Below are positions 1 to 11,739 of a DNA stretch of 64,000 nucleotides, one piece after another (the stretch's first letter is position 1; the number at the start of each line of letters is the position of its first letter). The stretch is from Vespa crabro (Eukaryota; Arthropoda; Insecta; Hymenoptera; Vespidae), in NCBI RefSeq assembly GCF_910589235.1, contig NC_060956.1, forward strand, positions 22,126,973 to 22,190,972. The letters run 5' to 3'. The translations under genes and the position numbers were made by a program. The notes below the pieces were generated by a model. That model searched no databases. It was not told the DNA's origin and was given only the letters and a program-made list of their open reading frames with translations.

Positions 1-257
1 ACCACTTTTTGCACAAACCACACGGAAAATTTTTTCGCATGTCGAAGGATTTACTCGGCCTGAATTTTCACGAGCCGTCTGTTCCTCTTTTTTGTCGCAA
101 GCGTCTACTTTGCCTTTCATCTTTCTCTTTCTCTCTTGCATTCGTTTCCGCCCACACAATCCAAGTATACAAATACTTTCTCGTCGTGCCGTCGGCGACA
201 AACGAAAATTGGTCGAACCTTGGAAATCTTGGCCCAAGAAACACAAGAAACATGAGA

Positions 258-310
<53 letters not shown>

Positions 311-1080
311 GTCTCTCCCTCTCTATCTATCTGTCTCTCCTTCTCCCCTTTTCAGGTACTCGACCATCCCTTTCTTCGCTACCGTTACACCTATAGAAAA
401 AATATTTGAGAACGAAGCGAAGAGTGCTTCCACTCGACGCTTCGAGAAAATGCTGCCCTCTTTTCAAAAATGTCTTATATCATCTTTTAATTTGTGCTAG
501 TTTTAACGCGAAAAATTTTGAAAGATTTTCCACTTTAATGAGTACATACATTTATTTTACATAAGTCGAAGCAATACTATCGTTTCCGTTTGATAATCTC
601 TATACACGCTATATTTAGAAATGAAACGCATAGGTATACATTGTGCATTTGAATGAAAATTCATTCAACGAGTATATTGATTTTTTCCCGATTGATTTTT
701 AAAGCTTGAAGCATCGAGTAATGTTTTTAAAAAGAAAAGAAAAGAAAAAAGAAAATCCCCAGATAGAGCTGATTAAAGAGCAAAGTTTCGACTGAACGAT
801 AGATATATGGTTGGCAATCAATGGTGGAACTTAATAACGTCCAAATGATTTTCACGAATGCACATAGAAACAGATATATCTACGAGACACGGTTAGTCTA
901 ATACAGATGCGCAAAGTTCTTTCTTTTTTTTTTTTTTTTTTTTTTTGACAATAAACGTACGTAGGTAAGAGCCAGAAGAAGGGACAGGGCTCTCCTCTTC
1001 GCGTTTAGCTCCCTCCGATCGTGGAAATTCGTTTCTTCTATACTCATCCTTCTTCGGTTGAAACGATTCTTTTGGAAATG
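1..1080. other. non-coding AT-rich DNA with CT tract
   Basis: No gene is seen. It contains the (CT)n compound repeat at 260-344 and a 23-base T run at 924-946. Open frames across 92-500 are produced by the CT tract. Confidence 0.6.
260..344. repeat. (CT)n followed by a duplicated 22-bp unit
   Basis: About 42 bases of pure CT are followed by two head-to-tail copies of a 22-bp unit (301-322 and 323-344, starting CTATCTATCTGTCTCTCC) that differ by one base. Confidence 0.9.
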
Positions 1081-1086
1081 GAATAA

Positions 1087-1239
1087 ATGGCACGACTTCG
1101 GGTCCGGAACCCCGAAACACGCCGGCTGCTGTCCCTGAAGAAGGTTCCCATGGAAACCATTGGCGTGGATGCCGGCTTTTCTAATCTTTTCCTAAGCCAA
1201 AATTGTGGCATGACGCCACGGACAGCATGCACCATCTAA
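1087..1239 (+). CDS. 50-residue open frame in a GC-rich block, doubtful
   Basis: An ATG in context AATAAATGG opens a 50-codon frame (start MARLRVRNPE, later METIGVDAGF) ending TAA. The block is GC-rich within AT-rich DNA. The opposite strand is also open, and no family is recognised. It may instead be a regulatory element, since it contains the X-box-like palindrome at 1144-1157. Confidence 0.12.
   Translation: MARLRVRNPETRRLLSLKKVPMETIGVDAGFSNLFLSQNCGMTPRTACTI
1144..1157. promoter_or_regulatory. RFX X-box-like palindrome
   Basis: GTTCCCATGGAAAC is an imperfect palindrome that fits the degenerate insect RFX X-box pattern (RYYNYY, a 1-3 base spacer, RRNRAC) and differs from the classic GTTGCCATGGAAAC at one base. 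RFX factors drive ciliary genes in sensory neurons. No ciliary gene is identified beside it. Confidence 0.3.
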
Positions 1240-1454
1240 TATCGATCGGTACGCATTTACGAGGGGGTAAGAGAGCGAGAAAGCTCTCTTATTCTCTCTC
1301 TCTCTCTCTCTCTCTCTAGTGGTCTCACTCTTCATCGTGCCGGATTCTGCAAGAGAAAAAAGAAAAAGAGTGCAGCCTCCAGGCCAGAGCATGTCGAGGT
1401 TAGCGGTATACATGACTCCTCCGCGTAGTAGTTTAAAGCTCTCTTCTTCTTCTT

Positions 1455-1455
<1 letters not shown>

Positions 1456-1500
<45 letters not shown>
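1456..1500. repeat. 45-base pure A run
   Basis: It is preceded by a CTT tract and followed directly by CTCGCGACCG. It is the longest uninterrupted homopolymer in the window. No flanking target-site duplication is visible, so retroposition is not supported. Confidence 0.9.
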
Positions 1501-1503
<3 letters not shown>

Positions 1504-4500
1504 GCGACCGACAGCTGTGCAAATGTTGATACGCCCTCGTTGAAAATCTACGAGTTTCGTTCCGGTGACCCCGTAGAACCGACCTGGTGCGTCGAGTATC
1601 GCGCTTATAGGCACCTGCCCTCTTCTTCTCTCCTTTCTTTCATTTTTTTTTTCGACCTATCCTTTTGTTCTTCAGAATTCGAAATTATCCAATGAAAGTG
1701 TCATTTCTCGTCAACTCATCAACGAACGAACGTAGCAGGGTGTGTTCGACGACATCATTGCCAATTTCTATCGATCGGCCCAGAAAATGATATAAAAATT
1801 CTAATATCTAAAAGAAATTCTAGAATCGAAAAACTTGGGGAAATTTATATTTCTTTCTAAGATGCATGAGTATCGTTTGTCGTGCGTACGTACGTACGTA
1901 TGTACGTACGTAGGAGAAAGGAAGGAGTGAATGGAAGAACAATGAAAACACCGCGTCACCGTTTATCGTACGAGAGATAGCGGGAGTTCTCGCGTACAAT
2001 ATATCGAACTCGCGATTCTTCGTAGCGCGCGCGTAATCGTCAATTAATTATTGATCGTCGAAGAGCCGACGACCGATTGTCGCTAATCGCGCGGTATTGC
2101 GATTAACACGCAAAGAACGTGTACGTACGTGTGTTCTACATTACGTGTACCTTTTGAGAAGGCACTTTCGAAGCGAATCTAACTCGACTCGCTCGCATTT
2201 AATTATTTCAATAAAATACATATCCTACGATCGCGTAGATAATCACGTACTCTCTTCGTCAACGATATTCGAATTTGATTTTTCTGATCCGATCGTTTTC
2301 GATATAATCGACATATTGTACGTATCCATGCAAGTCGCGTAAAGAAGGTAACCTTTGTTACTCGCAAACGGGTAATATTCTCGATTCATTGACCTCTTAA
2401 TGTATTCTTTAACGATGCATCGAATGATGTCATATCGTGGAAGAGACAGTGTCTACTAATACTAACGTTCACGCTTACGCGTATACGCGACTACGTAGAT
2501 GTTATTCGTATGGATTGTAACGATTTAAAATACTATTTGTATTCTCAAGTTTCTATCTCAACGCGATGCTCTCTCGTATTCTTCATTCGTCGATTCTAAA
2601 ATTCCAGGAAAAAGATAAAAATCGGCTAAGGACTCGAACATTTTACAATACGAATAAGTATTGTAGATATATCGTTGTAATAATCAACGATCGATGTTCT
2701 TTGGATGATTCACTGTTAGGTCAATACCTCGTACCGAGGAGACCTCTCCTCTTTTTTCTTCTCCCCTTTCCCACGTTTCCCTTTTCTTTGAGGTGAGAGC
2801 AAAAGAGCGATATAGAAGGGGCGGGGAGAAGGAGAGGGAGAGGGAGAGAGAGAAAGAGAGAGAAAGGAGAGAAGGGCTCGTTTCTACGAGCGAGATCGAT
2901 AAGCCACGCGTGCCTCACGTATGTGCGTGCTATACAACAATGACAACGACGCCGACGACGATGAGAAGGGATCGACGCTCGAGGGTGAACGACAAAGAGG
3001 GTTGGGCGACGTCGTTGAGTAAGCCTGTCCTACGTATACACGAATAATTAATTCGATCTTCGATATGTCCACCCTTCGGAATCAACGCTTTGTCTTCGAT
3101 CTGCTCGTTCCTTTTTTATTTTTTTCCTTCGGACGACTCGTAAAGAATTTTCTTTCGGTTTTTTTACGAAAATTCGTACGTATATATTCCGAGACACGTC
3201 GAGAGACCGGAAAAACGAGTTTTTTTCTTTCTCTTCGTCGTTCTCATTTTCTTTTCTCTCTATCTCTCTTTCTCCCCCCACCCACCGCCCCCTTCATGTG
3301 TCCTTCTCGCTGCGCCTCCTAGATGAGTCACGATGATAATGCTAGAAAAAATGGGTGGAGCGTCAGACGGAAAATGGTCCGTTATATGCGAGAAGGTACG
3401 CTGTACGCGCGCATTCTCGTCACCCTGTACATCGTTCGACCATTCTCGGTCGATACAGAACAGAGGGACTGGCAAAGGCTTTGCTGAAGATATTAACCCC
3501 CTCAATCGAACGTTGCTCGTCTCTAGCGTTGCTGACCGAACGAAAAATAAATATATAAAGTTTAGAAAGATGAAATTGGTTTGACAATTTACTCTTATCT
3601 TTTTTTTTTCTTTTCGAAAAAAAAAAGAAACGAGACTGATCATATTCAAAGTCGACCATGTTTTAAAATCGGCAAACCGTCTAGACTCTTTCTCTCTCTC
3701 TCTCTCTCTCTCTCTAAACCTAGTTTATTAATTTCACGATAATATACTCTCGTCTCTTAATTCGTTTATTATACACTATCAAGATTTATAAATCTCTGAA
3801 CGATAAGCGTTAATTCAACGATAAATAAATTAATTAGAAAGTTCTCCTCGATAGTTTTCTGCGATAATACGAATAAACGAAAGTTTCACAGAGCTCCAGC
3901 TTGAGAATATTTCTCAAGGCGGAACGTATAACTCCATCCATCGATGAGTTGTGAAAGGTGACATTTTCTTTATGCTCAAACATATAGAGACATCGTAGCA
4001 ATTTATATTTGCTTTGAAGTATCTTTCATTTTTTTGCGCAATTCGACTATAATAGATATAGAAATAATCCTTTTAACAAAATCTAATTTTATCTATAGAA
4101 CACCGACAGAGAAAAACGTTCGCGTATGCGAACGACCGAAAATATTTTTCAAACGATTTAAGGATTTAATTAAAAATTCGACTCGAATAAGATATGTCCC
4201 GTGGTTTTACTTTTTTTAACTCAATCTGTTCTCTCTTTCAAAACAAATCTCTTTACGAGCAAATTTATACAAAATGATTTCTCTCGATTAGATTTTGCAC
4301 TGAAATAAACGTTTATAAAAAGTCAAAGCGTGTCGACTAAATTCTTTTATCGGGCCGATTAATATAATTCTAAGATAGACTTAAAATTTTAACGGATTTT
4401 TAGATCGAGCGACTTGTATGGATCGTACAAATTTTCGAGTAATACCGACGATCTATGAGGTAAAAATGAATGAGCCGACGAGTTGCCATTAACGTTCCGA

Positions 4501-6129
4501 CGACGTGGCCAGAGTAACTCGACGCATTTTACGGTTTACGATTGTAAATATGCACAAGCCTCGTAGATATACAGACGTGAATGTGCACTCTCCCTCTTTC
4601 TCCCTCTCTCTCTCTGTCTTTGTCTGTCTCTCTCTCTCTCTCTCTCTCCCCCTGTCTTTCTCGCTCCAGTACCCATTACTTTACCTTGGTTGTTTCCCTC
4701 TCCCTCTTTCAAAGCTGTCCACTACGATAATCGGTATCGCGTAGCACGTGTATATACCGGGTGACGGATAAAAATAATTTACGATGAAAAATTTCGTGGC
4801 TCTGTTGCGACCTTGCGAAACGTCTTTTCGTTCGATTTCTTTCTTCGTAATCGATCTCTCGATTTCGCGAGTGAGATCCTTCTCGCAGGATCGCTCGGCA
4901 AAAAGATGAGCGTGACCAAACGCGTTACATAATTATAACGGTGACCTTATTTCTTTTAAACGAAATTCACAAATTCTCATTTCCTCTCTGATCGATGGAA
5001 AAATCGTAACTCTTTCGTACACGATAATTCGAGAAGATAGACATACTCTTGATACTCTTATTCAGCGAAACACGTTAGTTACGTAAACGTTTGAGAATTC
5101 TAAAGTCGGAATTTTATCAAACACTCGCGTTTATTTAACGAAATAAACGAACGAAATCTTTTCGGGTCCAACCTTTCTCTGATCGAGAATTGTTCTCGTT
5201 GCGTAAGGGTACATAATAAAATTTACTTTAATTTCCGATTACGTCCGAGTGGATTGGGAATCCTTATCGATGACGGGAGGCAGATAGACGAATAATAATC
5301 TTATGAAAATTTCTTTCCCCGACAATTTTCCTAGTACCGTGATAATAAATAATTAACGATTCGTCGATACCGTACGTTGCGTTTATCTTTCTATCATTAT
5401 CGAGAAATACGCGCGTATCCGCGAGGTATAAATTTGTTTCGCGCGTCTCCGTGCGAGCGTTAGCCCGACGGAATAACAAATCGGCTCTCGCGTTTTATCG
5501 GTGATTAAGAGTCGATACGTCGTCATGTAGGCGCGAGCGGAGCAATGGACGACGAAGCCGCGGCGAGTCGTGAAAACAATTACACCCGTCGCTGGTCACG
5601 GAGCAGAAACAGGAAACCCTAGTCGTGCGATGGAACTCGAAGTTGGTGCTCGCTCGCTGCTCCTCCCTCCCTCTTAGTCGAGATTTTTTTCGCACGATCG
5701 TCGTTTTAGACTGCCGACTTTAAGTTCTATCGCGTTTAATCGTTATTCCTTTATCAATTTCGCAAATCACTTTTCACCCCATTCTCGTTTATCGTTCTAG
5801 AAAGTAGCCTTGATTATTTTTTTTCGCTGATCGAATACGTACGTATAGCGTATAGCGTATTTGACGTTTATCGAAATGGATCTTGTCATTGACGTTTTGA
5901 CGTTTAATTAATTAAATTGAATGGAAAATAAACACGGCTTCTATATCTATCTATATTGCGTTGTATACTCTTTCGTTGCTCCGCTGCGTAATTTATTCGT
6001 CGCGTGTCAGCGGAGCTCTTATTCGAGATTTTTGAATTTAACGTTTCGAACTGTTTGTTTTATATAAACGACGAGCATCTGAAACGAGTTTATCGGTCGT
6101 TGGTAAAAGCGATTGAGAGAGAGAGAAAG

Positions 6130-6317
6130 AGGGGGGGGTGGGGGGAAGGATGAAGAAAAGTAGCATAGGAAGGCGAACAAAGGAGAACTCGCTGCTCGTC
6201 GTCTGGTCGGTCGAGAGAAGAGAGGCCCCTTCTAGGGCCTCGAATTACGTCGGCTTCTCGAGGTTTCCGAAGGTTTTATGCTTCTGGCGAAATAGGAGGG
6301 TGGGGGGGGGGGAGGGG
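6130..6317 (+). other. pair of G-runs, G-quadruplex candidates
   Basis: Two plus-strand runs (6130-6147, with G8, T, G6; and 6294-6317, with GGG, T, G11, A, GGGG) lie about 150 bases apart. Such runs can form G-quadruplexes on this strand or in a plus-strand RNA. Confidence 0.5.
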
Positions 6318-7217
6318 AACGAGACTGCCGATGCGGGCCCAAAACGAGAGTGGATCTTTCCTGAAAGGAAGGACTACGATCCAGAAGATCTGTGCTTTTG
6401 CGTCTTTTCTCTCGGTCGCACATTGAACCAAGTCCAAACCGGTATTTCTTACTTATGGAGAATTTACGTCGGTAAAATATTATTAAAGAATGGTAAGAGT
6501 TTCGTTTTAGGAAAAAGAAAACGGGTACCTTCAAGATATTAGAGAAATGTAAAGGAAACGAGCCGTACAACGTTTTAGGAGGGTCTATACGACTGGTAGG
6601 GTAGGGTAGGTTGGTTAGGCCAGATCGATAGCCGCCCTTTTCGAGCCCTTCGATGTCAGAAGAGAGAAAAAGCGAAACGAGCACGCAGGCTTTTCGTTTT
6701 TTCTTCGGCTCAAGGCGCGCACAGCTGATACGAGCGAACACGCGGGAACACAGAGGGTTTCTCCTCTCGAACAACAGAGCCCCGATTTTAGGGTTGCGCG
6801 CGTACCCGATGTTTTTTAACCGCGCGCGTGCTTCGAGGTCAGGAGAGTGTCGGTAATGGCTCGACGTTAATCGATCGACCGCTTCGTTGGGGTCGACGAT
6901 GACGTCCAGTCGACGACGACGCGGAGGTTAGATGTCCTCGACCGATCGTCCTTATTTGTCGACGTTCCTTACGGTCCGAGCGATACTAAATGACGTTTGT
7001 CTTTTATACTCGTAGGAGAAGGACCATCCGAGCTTTTTCTTTCGTTCGCTCGAGATAAAGATGAAAGGATGGATAGATAAACAGCGAAAACTATAAAATA
7101 TAAAGCAACTTGGATCGTCAAAGTTCTTCTCTCGAGTTTTCTTATACCGCACTGTACATCTCCGCTCTCTAACGGCAGAGAAGAGTTTGAGGTAGGTCGA
7201 TCGGCGGAGTGACTCAC

Positions 7218-7279
7218 CCTTCGGCCTCTCGAGTGGCCGTCGTCGAGAGAGGCACTTTGGCCGGAGTGCCTTCTTCCAT
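7218..7279 (-). CDS. candidate first coding exon of an unidentified minus-strand gene
   Basis: On the minus strand an ATG at 7279-7277 sits in an ideal start context (GCCACCATGG). It opens a frame beginning MEEGTPAKVP and continuing LSTTATREAE. After 20 codons plus 2 bases comes AAGG|GTGAGT, a consensus 5' splice donor (intron begins at 7217). The block is GC-rich with G/C-ending codons, unlike its AT-rich neighbours. An out-of-frame ATG lies 19 bases upstream (7298). I do not recognise the peptide and cannot place the next exon, which would lie to the left or outside the window. Chance assembly of a start and donor is possible. Confidence 0.3.
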
Positions 7280-8480
7280 GGTGGCCAGCACGTCCCATTA
7301 TATCCGCCGTGGCTCGTTAATATCGTGACATCCAATATCGTGTAATTATAATCGAACGTCGTTCTTCGTATTACTTTTTTCCTGGCTATATACATATCTC
7401 CCTCTCTCTCCCTCTCTCTTTCTCCAATTATTCGTTTACCTTTGGATCGTCGAAACGAGTAATCGTTACACTACGACGTTATCCAAGACGTCGTTTCTTT
7501 TAACGCATTGTTATCTTCGTATAAAAATTTATTTATATTTCTCGTATTCTTCAAGTTCGTCGATAAGATACGCACTTTGTAAGCTCACGTAAACGCGTTC
7601 GACATGCGCTCAGAGGTAAAAATAACTAAGTCAAAGTCGTAATTTAATCCTTGGTTGCGCGTCGCGACGTCTTACAAGTTACGCTCGTCTTTTCGGGGCT
7701 ATGAGAATACGCGTTGGAATTTGTAACCGTGTAAAGATTTAGGACCCTTTTAGATCTTATTTGATTCGTTCGATCGGTTCGTATCGTACGCCATCTTACG
7801 AGTATTCTCACGCGATCAATGAATTTTCAAGCGAATATTTTTCGATGAGATTCTAAGCGTCCTATTTCTATAATAAGCTACTCGTTTTCCAAAGATAAAC
7901 CATTAATCTGGCAGGACTCGAAGGAGTCACGAACAATCTTCTTCGTTCCATCTCCATAATACTCGACGAGTAAAGAAAGAAGAAAAGAGAGAGAGAGAGA
8001 GAGAGAGGGGGTGGGGGGGAAATCACTTATTTTTTCGTTCCCTTGTAAAAAGACACCAGCGACCGATTCTAGCTCGGACTCGTTTTCAAGGAAAAACAAC
8101 GTTCTGTCACAATCTGGATTTTCTATCGCTAGACCTTGGAAGACCCTTGCTCGCACGAGAACGCTTGCTCAGGGATGCATTATCGCGAAGATAGCAGGCC
8201 GGGCATGGAGTTACATATACACGCTATATCGATGATGGTCGTGGTGTCGATGTTTCGTCGGTGTAGTAGTAGCAGTACTAGCGTAGTAATAGTAGACGGT
8301 GGATGGACGGAAATGGAGAAGGCACAGAGCGTAGGAGAAAAAGGGAGAAAGAATGAGGAGGAAGAGATGGTGGGGGAGCGGGGCGGGGGTAGAGAGAAAG
8401 AGAGAAAGGAAAGAGAAGGCAGGTCGAAAGGCGAGGGACGAGCGACGTATAGGAGGAGGATGAGAGAGAAGGAGGGAGAT
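7280..8480. other. AT-rich DNA with GA and G-rich tract
   Basis: No gene seen. Contains the (GA)n plus G-rich tract at about 7988-8018. Purine-rich sequence at 8290-8500 leads into the GC block that follows. Confidence 0.5.
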
Positions 8481-8796
8481 AGGGGGGAGAATCGGAGGAG
8501 AATGAACGCAGTTGGGCGGCAGTGTCAGTGGAGTTCAATCTTAATATAGTGTGACCCCCACTGCCATTCGAAACAGTGTTGGACGCGACTGCAGCAGCGT
8601 GCACGAATCGAGAAGAGCGAGAAAGATAGATAGAGAAGCGAGCGCAGTGAACGGGTGCGTGCATTGCACCTTATTCCCCTGTCCGGCGAGTGAGCCTCGC
8701 TCGGTTATTTCAGAGACATCGGCCTCGAAGAGAGGCGCGAGTACGGGGCGTTCGAGCGTGCGCGCGAACGAACCACTATACTCACGGGACAGAGAG

Positions 8797-8837
<41 letters not shown>

Positions 8838-8990
8838 TCGACTGCGTCCACGTGTTCGCACGCACGCGAGATCGTTCGGCCGAGTGTCATCGATCTATTT
8901 CGAGAGGAACCTGGAATTTCTGGCTTTCTCGAGGGTCCACGAAGGAAAACAGAGAAGAAAGCAATTTTCTTAGTTACGAGAGAGAGAGAG
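8480..8990. promoter_or_regulatory. GC-rich block, possible promoter or 5' exon
   Basis: A GC/CpG-rich block in AT-rich DNA. It contains four CAGTG words on either strand (for example CAGTGG 8526-8531 and its complement CCACTG 8558-8563) and an insect initiator-like TCAGT at 8525. It is split by the (GA)n tract at 8800-8834. It lies about 4.5 kb upstream of the mex-3 exon and could belong to that gene, but no coding similarity is visible. Confidence 0.25.
8800..8834. repeat. (GA)n microsatellite
   Basis: About 35 bases of near-pure GA inside the GC-rich block. Confidence 0.9.
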
Positions 8991-9070
8991 AGAGCGAGCG
9001 AGCAAGAGAGCACATTAATATACTATTTTTACATAAATTTAATGTTTCTTTATCCGCCTCTTTGAAGTTT

Positions 9071-9127
9071 CATGAAAAAAAAAAAAAAAAAAAAGAAAAA
9101 AAAAAGAAAAAAAGGAAAAAGAAAAAG
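9071..9127. repeat. A-rich tract
   Basis: Long A runs broken by single G residues. The translated lysine-rich frames across it are artefacts. Confidence 0.85.
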
Positions 9128-9239
9128 TAATTTATTTACTTTCTCATAAAAGTCATAAAAACGTATTCTTCCTTTTTCTCTGGTTAAATGTACGTCGCGA
9201 AGAGCGTAGAACGTTCGAGAACGATGAAAAGAGTAGAAA

Positions 9240-9720
9240 TGCAACGATCGGATTGCGAGTAGGCGGCGAGGGATTCCAAGGATCCGACGTTCGATCGATC
9301 GGACTCTGGCGATGCCAAGACGAGCGCAAAGCGAACGTGGAGAATCGTGAAGCCGCGTTGTCCCCGCGACGACCACGTTCCCGACTTTATTGGCGTTATT
9401 GGTGTTTCCTCGGACGTTCCTCCGGCGCGCGCGAGGTCGCCCGAAGAAAGGGAGGGGGTAAAAGGAGGAGGATAGGAGGACACGTTTGGTGGGGGTACAG
9501 AGAGAAAGAGAGAGAAAGGGAGAGGGAGGGAGGGAGATAGCGACGGTGGTGCTCGGCCGTTGTATCGTGGGGGTGTTGGCCTTCAACTTGACGGCGCAGT
9601 TTCACTGACCTGCCTGAGAAACTCGTGATACCCGACGCGGCGGCTCGTGCGGCCAGCTACCAAAGAAATCTTCTGACTCGGCAAAGGATACCGCTACTTA
9701 AAGGCCCGTAAGGGCCTTAA
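9240..9720. promoter_or_regulatory. GC-rich block with terminal hairpin
   Basis: A GC/CpG-rich stretch containing a GA tract at 9499-9538 and ending in the hairpin at 9701-9718. Several frames are open on both strands, as expected for this composition. No family is recognised. Confidence 0.3.
9701..9718 (+). other. 7-bp GC-rich hairpin with GTAA loop
   Basis: AAGGCCC, GTAA, GGGCCTT form a perfect 7-bp stem. As RNA the loop GUAA fits the stable GNRA tetraloop class. It stands at the right edge of a GC-rich block. Confidence 0.5.
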
Positions 9721-10328
9721 ACAAAATCTTTCTCTTTTTCGCTTTCTCCATTCTCTTTAGATATTGTTATTTTCTTTAAAAACGAACAATATCTTGTATA
9801 CGAAAAATATTTAATATCGATCGAGATATTATCGCCTACTAACGAACGTCTCATATATCATTTGTGTAAAAGGAAAAACATTTAATTTTTAAACATATTT
9901 AGCCTTCGGTAGGAGGAACAAATTAAAACATCGTCGTATTTGTAAAACAGGCTTTCGGAAACGAGCGGATACCACATTGTAAAAAACGTTTAGATGCCTC
10001 CTAAGCAAACGCAAAGAACGTTGAACACGGTTCTCTTGGTGTGCGTGTTTAGGGTCTTTGATACCTGCTTTTCCTTTGTCCGTGGCCAGGATAGACGAAT
10101 AGCTTGGACGTCATAGATTTTCCCTCTACGTTTACAAAACTTGTTCCTTCGAACGAATATGTACGAGTCTTGAAAACAGAGAGTCGCGATTGAAAATTTG
10201 ATCGGTCGTCCGCAACGAGAAGGAGAGTCAGTCAGTCGGCCGTGGAACGAGTCGGAATTCCTTTCTCTGCTTCTTCTGCGATCGACTTTCCGTCGAAGCT
10301 GAGCGACCCTTGCCGGCGAATCCTCGGA

Positions 10329-10372
<44 letters not shown>

Positions 10373-10700
10373 CGAGAGAGAGAGCGAGCGAGCGAGCGAG
10401 CAAGCTTGTTTCGTTCCAAAGCGGTCGTTGGGTGTAGAGGCCGTAATTAAAGCAAAGCCCCGAACAGATGGCCCGCGGGTTCCTGTCCCTTTCAAACGAA
10501 TTTTTCTTCGAAAATCCTCGCCTACCGAGGACTTCCCGGAAAGTACAGTAGCTGCAAAAATTGACAGTAGACGACGTTAAATTAATATTAAACAATAATG
10601 ACAAAAAATAAAGACATCAATCGTCCTAAGCAACGTGACTCAAAATGAATGCTGCATCGACACTTTATTCTTTCTTTTTTTTATTCTTTCTTCCTTCAAA
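9721..10700. other. AT-rich DNA with GA/GCGA tract
   Basis: No gene seen. The main element is the compound repeat at 10331-10402. Flanking sequence at 10200-10320 is moderately GC-rich. Confidence 0.5.
10331..10402. repeat. (GA)n grading into (GCGA)n
   Basis: Pure GA with periodic GC interruptions, turning into five GAGC-type units before CAAGCTTG. Confidence 0.9.
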
Positions 10701-10709
10701 GAAAGAGTG

Positions 10710-10965
10710 TTTCTCTAAGGCATGCCTATGCTCGATGCACGCAGTGCATGGCGCCGTCGTGTAATGCAGTCTCCGACTATAGAAGCGTGTAACTATTGAT
10801 CCTGCGGCCTTTAGAGAGAAGCTACCGCCCTGCTGTCGGCGCCACCGTTGCTTCTGCAGATTTTAGCAACGTCACTTGAAAGTGTGACGCGTCGTGAGAA
10901 TGATTTGCCTTAATATTCGCCCTGCATGTCGAACGACCGATCGTCCGCTACGCGGATGACACGCG
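10710..10965. promoter_or_regulatory. GC-rich block with palindromes
   Basis: Contains the 10-bp palindrome AGGCATGCCT (10718-10727) and the inverted repeat ATGCAC/GTGCAT around a 3-base loop (10735-10749). It has no convincing frame. Its position about 2.5 kb upstream of the mex-3 exon makes an intronic or upstream control element plausible. Confidence 0.25.
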
Positions 10966-11145
10966 TCTTTAAAAAAAAAGTAACAAGTATAGAGAGAAGA
11001 TTACGCTATTCAAAGCTCTTAGCGTTATAATTTAATATGCTTAGTGAAAGATATTAGGATTAAGTATTGGTTCTAATACTTCTCTGCGATCGATAAAAGT
11101 AATTACAAAAGTAAAATCTCTGTAATAAAGCTCTCTAAAATCGAA

Positions 11146-11191
<46 letters not shown>
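11146..11191. repeat. (GA)n microsatellite
   Basis: About 45 bases of GA, just left of a moderately GC-rich, CT-rich stretch (11200-11740). Confidence 0.9.
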
Positions 11192-11195
<4 letters not shown>

Positions 11196-11510
11196 AGCTT
11201 CTTCTGGAGACACTCTCTTTGCGTTCTTCCTCTTTGGTCCCTCCGAGAAGACGGACAAAGGCAAAAGAGTCTTACGTTTTCTTCGGCGACCCCTCTCTCT
11301 TTCCACGGACACGCGTACACATTCATGCACTTACGTACGAAAGAACGATGCAACAGACAGTCGGACATGTGCACACGTACACGTTCTCCTCTCTCTCTCT
11401 CTCTCTCCCTCCCCGTCTCACCTCACCTTGGCCGCGGCCCTTCAACCGTCTACGACCCACGCCCCACCTCTTCTTTCTGCATCCTAGTAGCCACCACCAT
11501 CTCTGCCATG

Positions 11511-11560
11511 CCACGCCACGCCACGCCATACCACGCCATACCACACCATACCACACCATC
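11511..11560. repeat. 10-bp minisatellite, five units
   Basis: Five tandem units of the form CCACRCCATA with drift between copies. A short (CCTT)n tract follows at 11712-11733. Confidence 0.9.
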
Positions 11561-11739
11561 GTCGTCACCATCGACCACGAGGAAAGCAACCTTCCTCTCC
11601 TCTTTATTCTCTTCATCTTACTCCAGCACCTTTTTCTTCTTTTCCTTCGCAGGTCTTCGATCTTTGGAGTCTACCTGCGACCCACGTGCGCGCGTACGAT
11701 TCTCCACCTGCCCTTCCTTCCTTCCTTCCTTCTTTTCAT

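Larger units (their letters stand above)
1240..7200. other. gene-poor AT-rich DNA, CpG/TCGA-rich
   Basis: No supported gene. Holds (CT)n at 1293-1317, (ACGT)n at 1885-1912, GA tracts at 2828-2872, CT tracts at 3688-3715 and 4588-4650, and two G-rich runs at 6130-6147 and 6294-6317. Open frames here lack recognisable domains. Confidence 0.55.

Noticed and set aside
6590..6625. GGTAGG/GGTTAGG repeats resembling telomere sequence
   Set aside because: Only a few irregular units, not the insect TTAGG array.
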